Origin: Acanthosoma haemorrhoidale
Lineage: Eukaryota; Arthropoda; Insecta; Hemiptera; Acanthosomatidae
DNA: 64,000 nt
Direction: 5' to 3'
Assembly (NCBI GenBank): GCA_930367205.1
Contig: OV884015.1
Span: 107,262,509 to 107,326,508 of the forward strand
Below are positions 13,580 to 24,173 of this stretch, piece by piece. How positions within the stretch are numbered: position 1 is the first letter of the stretch; every line of letters starts with the position of its first letter. The notes below the pieces were generated by a model, which saw only the letters and a program-made list of their open reading frames with translations, was not told the origin of the DNA and ran no database searches. The translations under genes and the position numbers were made by a program.

Positions 13580-13615
13580 GTTCTTAGATCCCTGTTCTCT
13601 AGGTCGCGTGTTTAG
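13580..13615 (+). promoter_or_regulatory. candidate 5' UTR exon of RpL8 with pyrimidine-rich (TOP-like) start
   Basis: A pyrimidine-rich stretch (CCCTGTTCTCT, within 13589-13600) precedes a consensus donor, TTTAG|GTATGT, at 13615/13616, and the next acceptor (TTAATTAG|) at 13833 is 8 bases before the RpL8 ATG. Ribosomal protein genes commonly start transcription at a C within such a tract and splice a short leader. The exact start site is inferred; only the splice pair is seen. Confidence 0.4.
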
Positions 13616-13841
13616 GTATGTCCATCTCACTTTATCTCGTTTATTTATTACAATCTATTTGCAAATTTCATTGAGTTATATCATATCAGCGCTAATGAAT
13701 TAGCCAAGAAGTAATGTTTCAATTTTTCGATTGAAACACTCGCACATTTTAGCTGTTACGGCACTTCGTTGGAATGTTCTTGTTTATTTGTTATTAATTT
13801 GAATTGATTTATATAATTTTTTTAATTAATTAGATTCAACA

Positions 13842-16800
13842 ATGGGACGAGTTATCAGAGCACAGAGGAAGGGTGCAGGGAGTGTTTTTAGATCTCATAC
13901 GAAACATCGTAAGGGCGCCCCGAAACTTAGGTCTTTAGATTTCGCTGAAAGGCATGGCTACATCAAAGGAGTCGTGAAAGTATGTATCTATGATAGTGTT
14001 TGCTGCTACTTTTAATGGTTTTTAGTTTTTTAATGTCTAACTCGATTTGTGATGTTTGTAGGACATCATCCATGACCCAGGTAGGGGAGCACCCTTAGCT
14101 GTTGTCCACTTCAGGGACCCTTACAGGTTCAAGACAAGGAAAGAGCTTTTTATTGCCCCCGAGGGAGTTTACACCGGCCAATTTCTCTACTGCGGAAAGA
14201 AAGGTGAGTTGAAGTTATTATGTAAGATTTATATTGAATGCCAAGTCATATCTCACTTAGTGTGAATTCTTAAAGGCTTTAGGATATTATTATTTAAAAA
14301 ACGGATGCCAACAAAATACTTTGCTTTGCCAGGAGCTGTTTTTAATCTGATATCTGTCTTTAGGATTTTGTACAGAGGAAAAGTTATCGTTTTTCTAAAA
14401 TTATAGTTAGCTCTGTTTAAATAGCTAACATAACATAACTGCTATGCTAAAAAGGATACAAGAATACATAGTGTATGAAATGTTTAAACCTTAAAACCAT
14501 TAAGTAATTAATGGTTATTTTTTATAAACATATTTCAGTTATTTTTATATCATGATAGTGTGTACATATTTTGTTCATATTTACGTGTTCATTTCTGAAA
14601 TATATATATATATATATGTTCATGCGAATATATATATATTATCAATTATGATAATGTGTGTAATTGTTTAATTTCCTCTCGATAATCCAGCAGTGACCCC
14701 ATATAGACTATTATGATAGTATTGTTTATTTATTTTCTAGCTTCTAATAACTTGAAAGGCATTTTAGGGTATGATTACAAGAGAATGTAGTGTTAACAAT
14801 GGTGACATATAGCCCATAAATGTAAAATAATCTGAAACACCATCTCCATTCTGTGTACACTAGTTTAACTTCTCAAAAATTCCATTATTATTAGACATTG
14901 AAATTTTATTTTGTCAGAAATCGTATACATTATTTTTTGCCTCCTCAAAAGTGCCCCACAGTAAACATGTTATGAAAATTAGAGGGTGGAAGTCGAATTT
15001 AATGTTTTAAAAATTAAAGTATATTTTTCTTATCACGAAATGAATTTTAAAGATATGCTTTGATTTTAGTTATGTTCTGTTTTTTTTTTGTTTTTTTTCT
15101 TGCTAGATTTCTTTAACCTTTTCCTATCATTTTTCCAGTAACCTAACCTTATAAAAGTTAGTAAGAAACATATTAATAAGTCCTTGACCCCCATAGATTT
15201 TGCCGAATTGGCATTTTGGTTAGATAAGTCAAGGTAATAATAATATATTTTTTTTTTAATTTTCAGCCAATCTTCACGTTGGCAATGTGATGCCTGTCGG
15301 CACCATGCCTGAAGGAACCATCATTTGTAACTTGGAAGAAAAGACAGGTGATAGGGGTCGTTTGGCTAGGGCTTCAGGTTTGTTCATTTAACATAATTTT
15401 TTATGTGTAAGTCGTTTATATTTGTCATGTTTTTGTTATTACACTTTTATTTTTTATTTGTTCCAGGAAATTATGCTATTGTCATTGCCCATAATCCCGA
15501 CTCGAGAAGAACCAGGGTTAAGCTGCCATCTGGGGCTAAAAAAGTTATCCCCTCCAATAACCGTGCAATGGTTGGTAGGTATTATTCCATAATTTGTAAA
15601 TTGGAGGATATGTGTGAAATTTCATGCTTACATGACAAATGTGGAACTTATAATCATTTAAAAACAGGGTGATATACTCAAGAGTGAAATCATAACTGTT
15701 ACTCAAATCATAAATATTGCTTGTCATTGTATTTACAAGTGCAAGACTAGTCTCAATGAACCTTCAACTTGTTACCAAAAGTGAATGTTAAGCAAATTAT
15801 CCATAGTTCCACTTTATTCAGAAACTTCCATTTATTGAATTCCCTTTCCCCTGGCATACATGATGCCTTGCCTTCAATTATATTTTGTGAAAACAATTCT
15901 TAGTTAGAGCAAAGGAGATACTTTACTACCCTTTTAAAAAAAAATGGGTTAATGAAGAGGATGGCAATAGCCAAAATGATAGTCCAACTTTATCTTTTAT
16001 CTCTACTGCGTAGAGAATTAAACAAAAAAACATCCTTATTGACATCTACTAGTATAAGCCAGGGCCAGAATCTCCTATCTGGTGCACTAAGGCTTATTGA
16101 ATAAACTGTATGAGTAGCTTAGCTGTTCTCTGAAGCACAATCTTACAAAACATAAGAAGACTCAAATGTAGTCTTCATTTTAATTTTATGAGTCACTTTG
16201 TTTTTGATGGCATTATCTTCATCAAATATTTAACCTAAGACTATATATTAATAATTAGTGACTGGTCTGTGATACAATTACTTAAATAATTATTAGCCCA
16301 AAACACCATCCCTATAATTTGGTCAGGCGCATTTATACAACCACTTTATTTTAATATTCAGTGTAGTCTTGATTATCCATGGGCTCAAATTAATTACAAA
16401 AATTAAAGTATATCGCACACGGTAGAAATCAACTTATAGCAGAAGTTTTAAACTTGTGATGTTTTTTTTTAATAATACCTACTGCAAATAATTAATGTGG
16501 ATTTCTTACTAATTTGAGAGTTATAATAAAAATGTTGATTTCTGTTTTTTTGCATCCTTGTTACTTCAAAGTCCACAGTACTTGGCTATCTAAAGGGGCT
16601 CCACAGTGTAAGACTTATAGTTAGTAGTGTATATGTTAAATATTTGCCATACAAAATGAAATAAAAAAAAGTGAATCAGAAAGTTTTAATTGACTGCACC
16701 GGGGTCTTCACTTTTAATTATAGCTTCTATCCCATAATAGGGGATAGCTCATGTGAAAACAGCGCCTTAATGGAGCTGGAGATCAGGAGGATTTTTTAGT

Positions 16801-17705
16801 CTAATAGTTATTAAGATACATTATATACAAGAGTAATCTTATGGGTGTGTAAATGTTTTTTACAGGAATCGTTGCTGGAGGAGGACGTATTGACAAACCA
16901 GTGCTAAAGGCTGGTCGTGCATACTACAAATATAAGGCCAAGAGGAACTGCTGGCCTAAGGTTAGAGGTGTTGCCATGAACCCTGTTGAGCATCCTCACG
17001 GTGGTGGTAATCACCAGCACATTGGTAAAGCTTCCACTGTCAAGAGAGGAACCTCCGCCGGTAGAAAGGTAATTAATATTTTCTTTATACTTCTATACTA
17101 TCAGCTATAATAGGGGAAGTGTATTCAAATGAATAACAATATTTTTTACGAGAATTCTACATTAAACTTCAGGGTTTATTCGATAAATGTCATTGGACAT
17201 CTTTAAATTGAATTATACTTTCTTTTTTTGAAGCCTTTTCTCAATGATAATGTTTAACAAATTACTTACTGGCACTTTATCTCCATCTCAATCCTGTTTT
17301 CTTTTTCACATCTACTACGGACTTGCTTGACTGTAGCCGCTGACTATTGTCTCGCCTCCTTCCTTCTATAATCGACTATCCACATTCCCTCCTTGAGTGA
17401 GAATTTATTCGAGACCTTAACTTACTAAGTCAAAAATATCAACAGTAAGATGATGCTCTAAAACTTGTCTACGAGATTGGGTTTTTTCATTGCTTATCAA
17501 TTATCATTTTACTTTTACCCTTATTAAATTAAAACTTAGCATTTATAGGCAAACATTTTCTTTACATTTATACTATTTAAATTTTATATCTCAGGTATAA
17601 TGTATTAATCTTGTATTATTATTATTACAGGTTGGTCTTATTGCTGCTAGGCGTACTGGTAGGATTCGTGGTGGTAAGACTGATCAGAAGAAGGGTGATG
17701 ATTAA
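13842..17705 (+). CDS. RpL8: 60S ribosomal protein L8 (uL2), 6 coding exons
   Basis: uL2 is a large-subunit core protein that binds 28S rRNA next to the peptidyl transferase centre and helps hold the subunits together. Coding exons are 13842-13979, 14062-14203, 15267-15377, 15467-15574, 16866-17068 and 17631-17705. They total 777 bases, giving 258 residues, the normal length for animal L8. The protein begins [20 protein letters not shown]. It carries the rRNA-binding OB and SH3-like regions ([39 protein letters not shown]) and the conserved loop [17 protein letters not shown] in exon 5. It ends in the basic tail [18 protein letters not shown]. All introns are GT-AG and phases join cleanly. 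A spliced leader exon probably ends at 13615. No intact snoRNA was recognised in the introns. Every exon is intact, so this is the functional gene, not a processed copy. Confidence 0.98.
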
Positions 17706-17731
17706 ACACGATCTAATGTAAAAGTGTTTTA

Positions 17732-17737
17732 AATATA
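17732..17737 (+). terminator. probable RpL8 poly(A) signal (AATATA variant)
   Basis: AATATA lies 27 bases after the RpL8 stop codon, followed by a T/GT-rich stretch (17756-17772). No canonical AATAAA occurs nearby, so this variant hexamer is the best candidate. Confidence 0.4.
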
Positions 17738-18716
17738 TTTACTTTTTACTCAGTTCTTGTGTTTGTTTTTTTCCTGTAACCTTTTCATGATGGTTTTATG
17801 GTAGCTGTCGAATGTCTAAATTAGAGAATGTGTAAGGATTTGGATTTAAGTGTATCTAGCTCCAGTATTTTTAGTACTTTAGCCATCCACATTATTCCGA
17901 AATAATATCTGTTTCTAGTTCTTTCTGTGTTTAGCTTAAAAGGACATCGAGACGGATCCATCAAACAGCTTAACAGTCTTTGTGTCACATATTCTGTAGT
18001 GCTCCTGGTTGCTTTGGATCTTTTAACAATAAACTGGAAATCTATAAAACTATTTACTTTAGTTTCCCTCAAAATTATTAGTTTAGTTAGATTATTGATT
18101 ATTAGTTAAATCGTGACTCATTGATGCATTATAATAGCTTAACTTTAATTTTTTTAAATCATTGGTACTTTACTTTTAATTTGAAGGAATAAATATTTTA
18201 TTTCCAATTAATAAATTATAACCTTAAAAAAAAAAATGTGCAAATTAGAAGAATGTGGGCACAAAAAAGATAGTAAATATAATGAAGCCACTCTATTAAC
18301 AATTAAGATAGTGAATAAATTGAAGGATTGGGAAAAGGCCAAATTTCATTTATATTGCCTGAAAAATATAAACATGGAACTAGGTAAATTGACTAGTGGG
18401 TATTAATATTGGTATGGACAATGTGCACGTCACAATTTTTACCGGCCTCTCCCTTTCTCCAAAGCTTGTATATTACATACAGAGTTGTGTGGGGCAGCTG
18501 ATTCGAAGTAATGACTGCATTAAAGCATCATTGCTGTTAAATGGACATCACGCTACAAAAGCTGATATTGCAGCCATACAGGTCTTTGTAAAATAGTGAC
18601 ACTGAAGTCAACTGGAAATATCCTGTAAAGAAATGCTGTATTAGTAAACTCCGGAATAATTTAACAGGCTTAAAAGATCCTAACGAGGTATGTAATATTA
18701 GCATTCGATTTACAAC
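17738..18716. other. intergenic stretch with one unassigned open frame
   Basis: A plus-strand frame at 18396-18596 (66 codons, containing LSPKLVYYIQSCVGQLIRSN) is not obviously low complexity and may be an exon, but no family is recognised and no flanking splice pair is convincing. An A run at 18225-18235 suggests an old retroposed end. Nothing else is supported. Confidence 0.35.
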
Positions 18717-18967
18717 ATGGTGGTGGAATCGGAGTCAAAAAAAGATGCGCTCGGAATTTCATCTGAAAAGAATCAACACATTCAATTAATGGTAATGATA
18801 TATTTCTTTAAATAACTGCTTTAATGATATTAATTATGATATAATTCTGAAAATACTTTATTATATTGACAATAGTTTTTTACTAATAACCTATAGAGAT
18901 ATTTGGTTGCAGATTTATGAAAAGAAACATAAACTGATGCAGCATCATGTAGTCTTCAATAATTATG
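18717..18967 (+). CDS. 5' end of an unidentified gene: first coding exon plus first copy of a 55-nt mini-exon
   Basis: An ATG in good context (ACAACATGG, ATG about 18717) opens a frame of 25 codons (starting MVVESESKKDALG, ending NQHIQLM) that reaches a donor, TTAATG|GTAATG. The next consensus acceptor, TTTGGTTGCAG|, at 18912 opens a 55-nt exon (18913-18967) that continues in the same phase as IYEKKHKLMQHHVVFNNY plus one base and ends at a donor, ATG|GTGAGT. I do not recognise the protein, and no downstream exons could be assigned; the gene may be partial, broken by the following array and retroelement, or may continue far downstream. The joining of exons is inferred from phase and splice sites only. 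Confidence 0.4.
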
Positions 18968-20862
18968 GTGAGTAGTCTATCGTCTGAAATATTGCTACCT
19001 CTTGAATATTTTTTATGATGAGACATTTAGCCTGAAATACCTACATAATATGTGATGTTCGAATGTACTAGAAGCTATTTCTGAAAATATTCTATTCTAT
19101 TGTAAGATATCATTGATGGTATTTCGATAAATAACCTGAGATATTTGGTTGCAGATTTATGAAAAGAAACATAAACTGATGCAGCATCATGTAGTCTTCA
19201 ATAATTATGGTGAGTAGTCTATCATCTGAAATATTGCTACCTCTTGAATATTTTTTATGATGAGACATTTAGCCTGAAATACCTACATAATATGTGATGT
19301 TCGAATGTACTAGAAGCTATTTCTGAAAATATTCTATTCTATTGTAAGATATCATTGATGGTATTTCGATAAATAACCTGAGATATTTGGTTGCAGATTT
19401 ATGAAAAGAAACATACACTCATGCAGCATCATGTAGTCTTCAATAATTATGGTGAGTAGTCTATCATCTGAAATATTGCTACCTCTTGAATATTTTTTAT
19501 GATGAGACATTTAGCCTGAAATACCTACATAATATGTGATGTTCGAATGTACTAGAAGCTATTTCTGAAAATATTCTATTCTATTGTAAGATATCATTGA
19601 TGGTATTTCGATAAATAACCTGAGATATTTGGTTGCAGATTTATGAAAAGAAACATAAACTGATGCAGCATCATGTAGTCTTCAATAATTATGGTGAGTA
19701 GTCTATCATCTGAAATATTGCTACCTCTTGAATATTTTTTATGATGAGACATTTAGCCTGAAATACCTACATAATATGTGATGTTCGAATGTACTAGAAG
19801 CTATTTCTGAAAATATTCTATTCTATTGTAAGATATCATTGATGGTATTTCGATAAATAACCTGAGATATTTGGTTGCAGATTTATGAAAAGAAACATAC
19901 ACTCATGCAGCATCATGTAGTCTGCAATAATTATGGTGAGTAGTCTATCATCTGAAATATTGCTACCTCTTGAATATTTTTTATGATGAGACATTTAGCC
20001 TGAAATACCTACATAATATGTGATGTTCGAATGTACTAGAAGCTATTTCTGAAAATATTCTATTCTATTGTAAGATATCATTGATGGTATTTCGATAAAT
20101 AACCTGAGATATTTGGTTGCAGATTTATGAAAAGAAACATACACTCATGCAGCATCATGTAGTCTGCAATAATTATGGTGAGTAGTCTATCATCTGAAAT
20201 ATTGCTACCTCTTGAATATTTTTTATGATGAGACATTTAGCCTGAAATACCTACATAATATGTGATGTTCGAATGTACTAGAAGCTATTTCTGAAAATAT
20301 TCTATTCTATTGTAAGATATCATTGATGGTATTTCGATAAATAACCTGAGATATTTGGTTGCAGATTTATGAAAAGAAACATACACTCATGCAGCATCAT
20401 GTAGTCTGCAATAATTATGGTGAGTAGTCTATCATCTGAAATATTGCTACCTCTTGAATATTTTTTATGATGAGACATTTAGCCTGAAATACCTACATAA
20501 TATGTGATGTTCGAATGTACTAGAAGCTATTTCTGAAAATATTCTATTCTATTGTAAGATATCATTGATGGTATTTCGATAAATAACCTGAGATATTTGG
20601 TTGCAGATTTATGAAAAGAAACATACACTCATGCAGCATCATGTAGTCTGCAATAATTATGGTGAGTAGTCTATCATCTGAAATATTGCTACCTCTTGAA
20701 TATTTTTTATGATGAGACATTTAGCCTGAAATACCTACATAATATGTGATGTTCGAATGTACTAGAAGCTATTTCTGAAAATATTCTATTCTATTGTAAG
20801 ATATCATTGATGGTATTTCGATAAATAACCTGAGATATTTGGTTGCAGATTTATGAAGAGAG
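18901..20862 (+). repeat. 242-bp tandem repeat (8 units plus partial), each carrying a complete mini-exon
   Basis: Homologous positions (ATTTGGTTGCAG) occur at 18901, 19143, 19385, 19627, 19869, 20111, 20353, 20595 and 20837, an exact 242-bp period. Each of the first eight units contains an acceptor, a 55-nt open exon and a GTGAGT donor (exons 18913-18967, 19155-19209, 19397-19451, 19639-19693, 19881-19935, 20123-20177, 20365-20419 and 20607-20661). The ninth copy diverges within the exon at about 20860. The intron part is almost identical in all units (one G/A difference seen in unit 1), while the exon part differs between units: AAACTGATG versus ACACTCATG, and GTCTTC versus GTCTGC. Sequence just left of unit 1 (18845-18900) is a diverged relative of the unit's tail, which suggests the array grew from an original intron-exon pair. 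Confidence 0.93.
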
Positions 20863-21003
20863 AAGCATATTCGCGTGGCCTGTAAGGATAAGATGGAATA
20901 GGTCTTAAAAATTATAAATTGTTATCAGTAGCCAAATAGTCATTCTTTTCCTGGTTACTGTATTTTTGTAATTGTAATATACTATCAAAATTTTTTGTAA
21001 AGC

Positions 21004-21670
21004 CAACAACCTAGTATATCTGGGGATTAAAATGGACAGACACCTCCGTTTTAGTAACCATTTTGCGAGGAAGTTGAAGCAAACCCGCATGAAGTCTTAC
21101 CTGCTTACGATTTATTGACTTCCCCCAATCTATCGCTGCGCCTAAAGCTCATGATCTATGAGTACTCAGGCCTGCTCTGCTGTATGGTGCACCGCTTTTT
21201 CGTCATCAGACATATACGACAGCTCGGCGACTCGCAACAATTTCAAACAGTATACTGATGAAAGTGGTCAGACATACTTCATTTGAGCAACAGAGCTTAC
21301 AGGCGACCTTTAATCTGCCTACAGTGGATGAATTCATTCAATGGAGACATATCAAATTTTTTGACTCACTACAGTACTTGACAAATATGGTGTTTAAAAC
21401 AATAACCCTCGCTCCGTTCCCCTATTGATGGCAGGAAAGGAAGTCTTTAAGTTCTAGTTATTAAGTTTAGATTGTAAGTTTCCCACATTGTAAACCGAAG
21501 GCGAGCCCCATCACCTAGTCCTGTTTATTGACTTTTTAACTTCAAAAATAAATTTGTATATCTTACCTCCTTCAAATGCATCTGCGTATGCAGCACGAGG
21601 AGAAAATTGTAAACTCTTGTTCATCTGTTTGTAAAAATGTATAAAATAAAAGGGGTTTTGAAAAAAAAAA
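21004..21670 (+). mobile_element. non-LTR retrotransposon 3' end (family with 3' UTR hairpins), copy 2
   Basis: A degenerate reverse-transcriptase C-terminus can be followed across frameshifts: YLGIKMDRHLRFSNHFARKL, then LRPALLYGAPLFRHQ, then LPTVDEFI and FFDSLQYL. A 3' UTR follows with a GGCGAGCCCCATCACC box (about 21500), the second hairpin box (21567-21602) and AAAATAAAAGGGGTTTTG, then an A tail ending at 21670. It is 5'-truncated and lies next to the 242-bp array. Confidence 0.8.
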
Positions 21671-23190
21671 TTGAAATTATTCACATGACGGATTATTCCA
21701 ATAATAATCAATGAATAACCTATTCTGAAATTTTAACAAAAATGACAATTATACTTCTATTATTTTTCAGTTAATTAAACTTATACCATTGGATGAACAC
21801 ATAATTATGTAATAAAAGGTTTTCACTTGAATAAATAAGGTACCAGTGTTTTACACCATCGAGGGGAGGGTAAGCCCCCCTTTAGGTATTTTCACCAGGT
21901 ATCGATAAATACCATTCCCAGTCTATTTTCCCTCACATATGATTAATAAATCTCTCATTGCTAGGGATTCTTTTTATTATTTATATCGATATTCCTTACT
22001 ATGTGCAGTGCAATGATACTAACTTTTTAAATACATCGTCAAACCCAAAACCTGATTTTTCCTTTATTTGACTTGGATTGAGTTCATTTACTCAGAATCT
22101 TACTATATTTTTATATATATATATATCTTAATTACCTATAGAATAAAAAAACTTCATGGTGTTTACAAAGTTATCTGGTTACGTAGGAATAAATATATGT
22201 AAAATGTGTATTAACACAAATTATAATTCTATTATTAAATGAAAAGGATTCCAAGTGAATAGAGCTATAAATTTTAATAATGGCCACATAGCCGACATAA
22301 TATTAGAGATTACTATGTAATATTAAATAAAAGTGGACACCACTGACCAAAAACACATGGGTCGGATAGTTTGTGTATTTAAAAATAAAATATAACACTG
22401 ACCTAGAAGTAAATATGTCAATCGCATGTAGATGGTACGAACTAATTTTAATACTGCCACAGGACAAAATGAAATTTCAATGTGAACAAAGTGGGATGAA
22501 TGTGAAAGTGGTTTCCTCCCTGTTAAATGATTTTTAGGAAAATTATGAATGAAGTGAACTACCGGGTCAACCCGTGACAGAGGTGGAGCAAGCCCCTAGC
22601 ACTCAGTCATTTCCCAAAAATCAGTTTTATCTTCTGGACCCCAGATGGGAGTCATACCAGAGATTAAGCTGATAAGAACAGATACTACACTTTCAATTGT
22701 CCTTGGGGGCACTTGGCTCTCATTGGAATGGTCACTGAGAAATCAAAATTGTCTCGGGAGTGCTTAAAAAAAAACAGCTTTTACATGATTGAGCATACTG
22801 GAGTTCTCCAATTGATCAAAAGGATGCGTTTTATACAAGACAGACTATGTAAGTAATATCAAGGCCTCACCTTAATGTTAGGTAAGTCATATGTACCCAT
22901 AATTTTGTATGGGGTCCATCTTGCCCTTGGCTTTTATCCAGAATAGGCCCCTCTACACCCATCCTTGTAATCCCTCAAGAGATCTAATCTGGGGATTAAT
23001 GACTTCTGGCCTAAACATAGATACTTTGTCTTTCATGTACCAAGTTTGTTGTTAACTGCTCCTGGCATTCTAGAATTATCAAGAAATACATACACTAACA
23101 CCCATTTATATAGAGTTTATTAATATTAATCATTATATGAACAGAAACAGCTATTTTAATTAAATCAATTGATCATTTCTAAAATATGTT
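21671..23190. other. gene-free repeat-poor stretch
   Basis: A GC-richer island at about 22560-23000 reads in short frames without a recognised domain and may be a decayed transposon. No terminal repeats were found. The remainder is AT-rich. Confidence 0.35.
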
Positions 23191-24173
23191 ATTGCAATCA
23201 GATTATACTCCTGAGAAAACATGAAAAATTTCCATAAAGTCGTGAAGGTTAATTATCATGTATTTATTAGTAGGCAATTATCTTGCCATGCATTACAATC
23301 TATCAATTACATATGAAACTGACGTGAAAAACAAAAGAAGCAAATGGAAGCATTTTATTAAATAAATTGACATGCAGCGCTACCTGTTGGCAGGTCATAG
23401 TAACTAAACAGCAATATTTGGCCTTTTTAGAGCACCGTGGCGCTATCTGTTGAGTGGCGGATGAACTACGTACTAGTTTTAAATGACTTGACATGTAGCG
23501 CTACCTGTTGGCAGACCGTGGTAACTAAACAGCAATATTTGGCCTTTTTAGAGCACCGTGGCGCTTTCTGTTGAGTGGCGGATGAACTACGTACTAGTTT
23601 TAAATGAGTTGACATGCAGTGCTACCTGTTGGCAGGTAATAGTAACTAAACAGCAATATTTGGCCTTTTTAGAGCACCGTGGCGCTATCTGTTGGGTGGT
23701 GGAAGAACTAACTAGGTGGCTGGCCCAGCCAAAACGGCTAAAAAATTTTCATTTAGTATCAGGTCTTCAGAATCCCGTAGGAGCTAACTACACCGTCAGT
23801 GGTACTTAGTTCCCCCACCGCTCGACAGATAGCAGCACAGTACTGACTGGATATAGTTAGCTCCTACGGGATTCTGAAGACCTGATACGAAATGAAAATT
23901 TTTTAGCTGTTTTGGCTGGGCCAGCCACCTAGTTAGTTCTTCCGCCACTCAACAGATAGCACCACGGTGCTCTAAAAAGGCCAAATATTGCTGTTTAGTT
24001 ACTACAGGCTGCCAACAGGTAGCGCTACATGTCAAGTCATTTAAAACTAGTACGTAGTTCATCTGCCACTCAACAGAAAGCGCCTCCGTGCAATAAATTA
24101 GCTATTTTTTAACGTAGTTCCAAATATAACCAATAGGTAGCGCTAAAGATCAATTTTTAAGGCAAATATTTTC
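23191..24173 (+). mobile_element. foldback-like element with 121-bp tandem repeats in its arms, copy A
   Basis: The left flank (ATTGCAATCAGATTA, then CCTGAGAAAACAT) and right end (CAATAGGTAG, then GGCAAATATTTTC) are shared with 28635-29602, which defines the element. The left arm holds three 121-bp units (starting 23377, 23498 and 23619; core CTACCTGTTGGCAG ... GAGCACCGTGGCGCTATC). The right arm carries the inverse of about 1.3 units (23940-24095). The inner arms (CTAGGTGGCTGGCCCAGCC and its reverse complement) enclose a 63-bp centre at 23791-23853. No transposase was seen; short open frames across the repeats are by-products. It is a non-autonomous element of foldback type. Confidence 0.85.

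Noticed and set aside
17440..17510. C/D-box snoRNA in the last RpL8 intron
   Set aside because: An ATGATG resembling box C is present but no properly spaced CTGA box D or terminal stem was found.
23558..23809. Open frames across the foldback arms
   Set aside because: They simply read the 121-bp units and the inner arm; similar frames recur on the other strand and in copy B.
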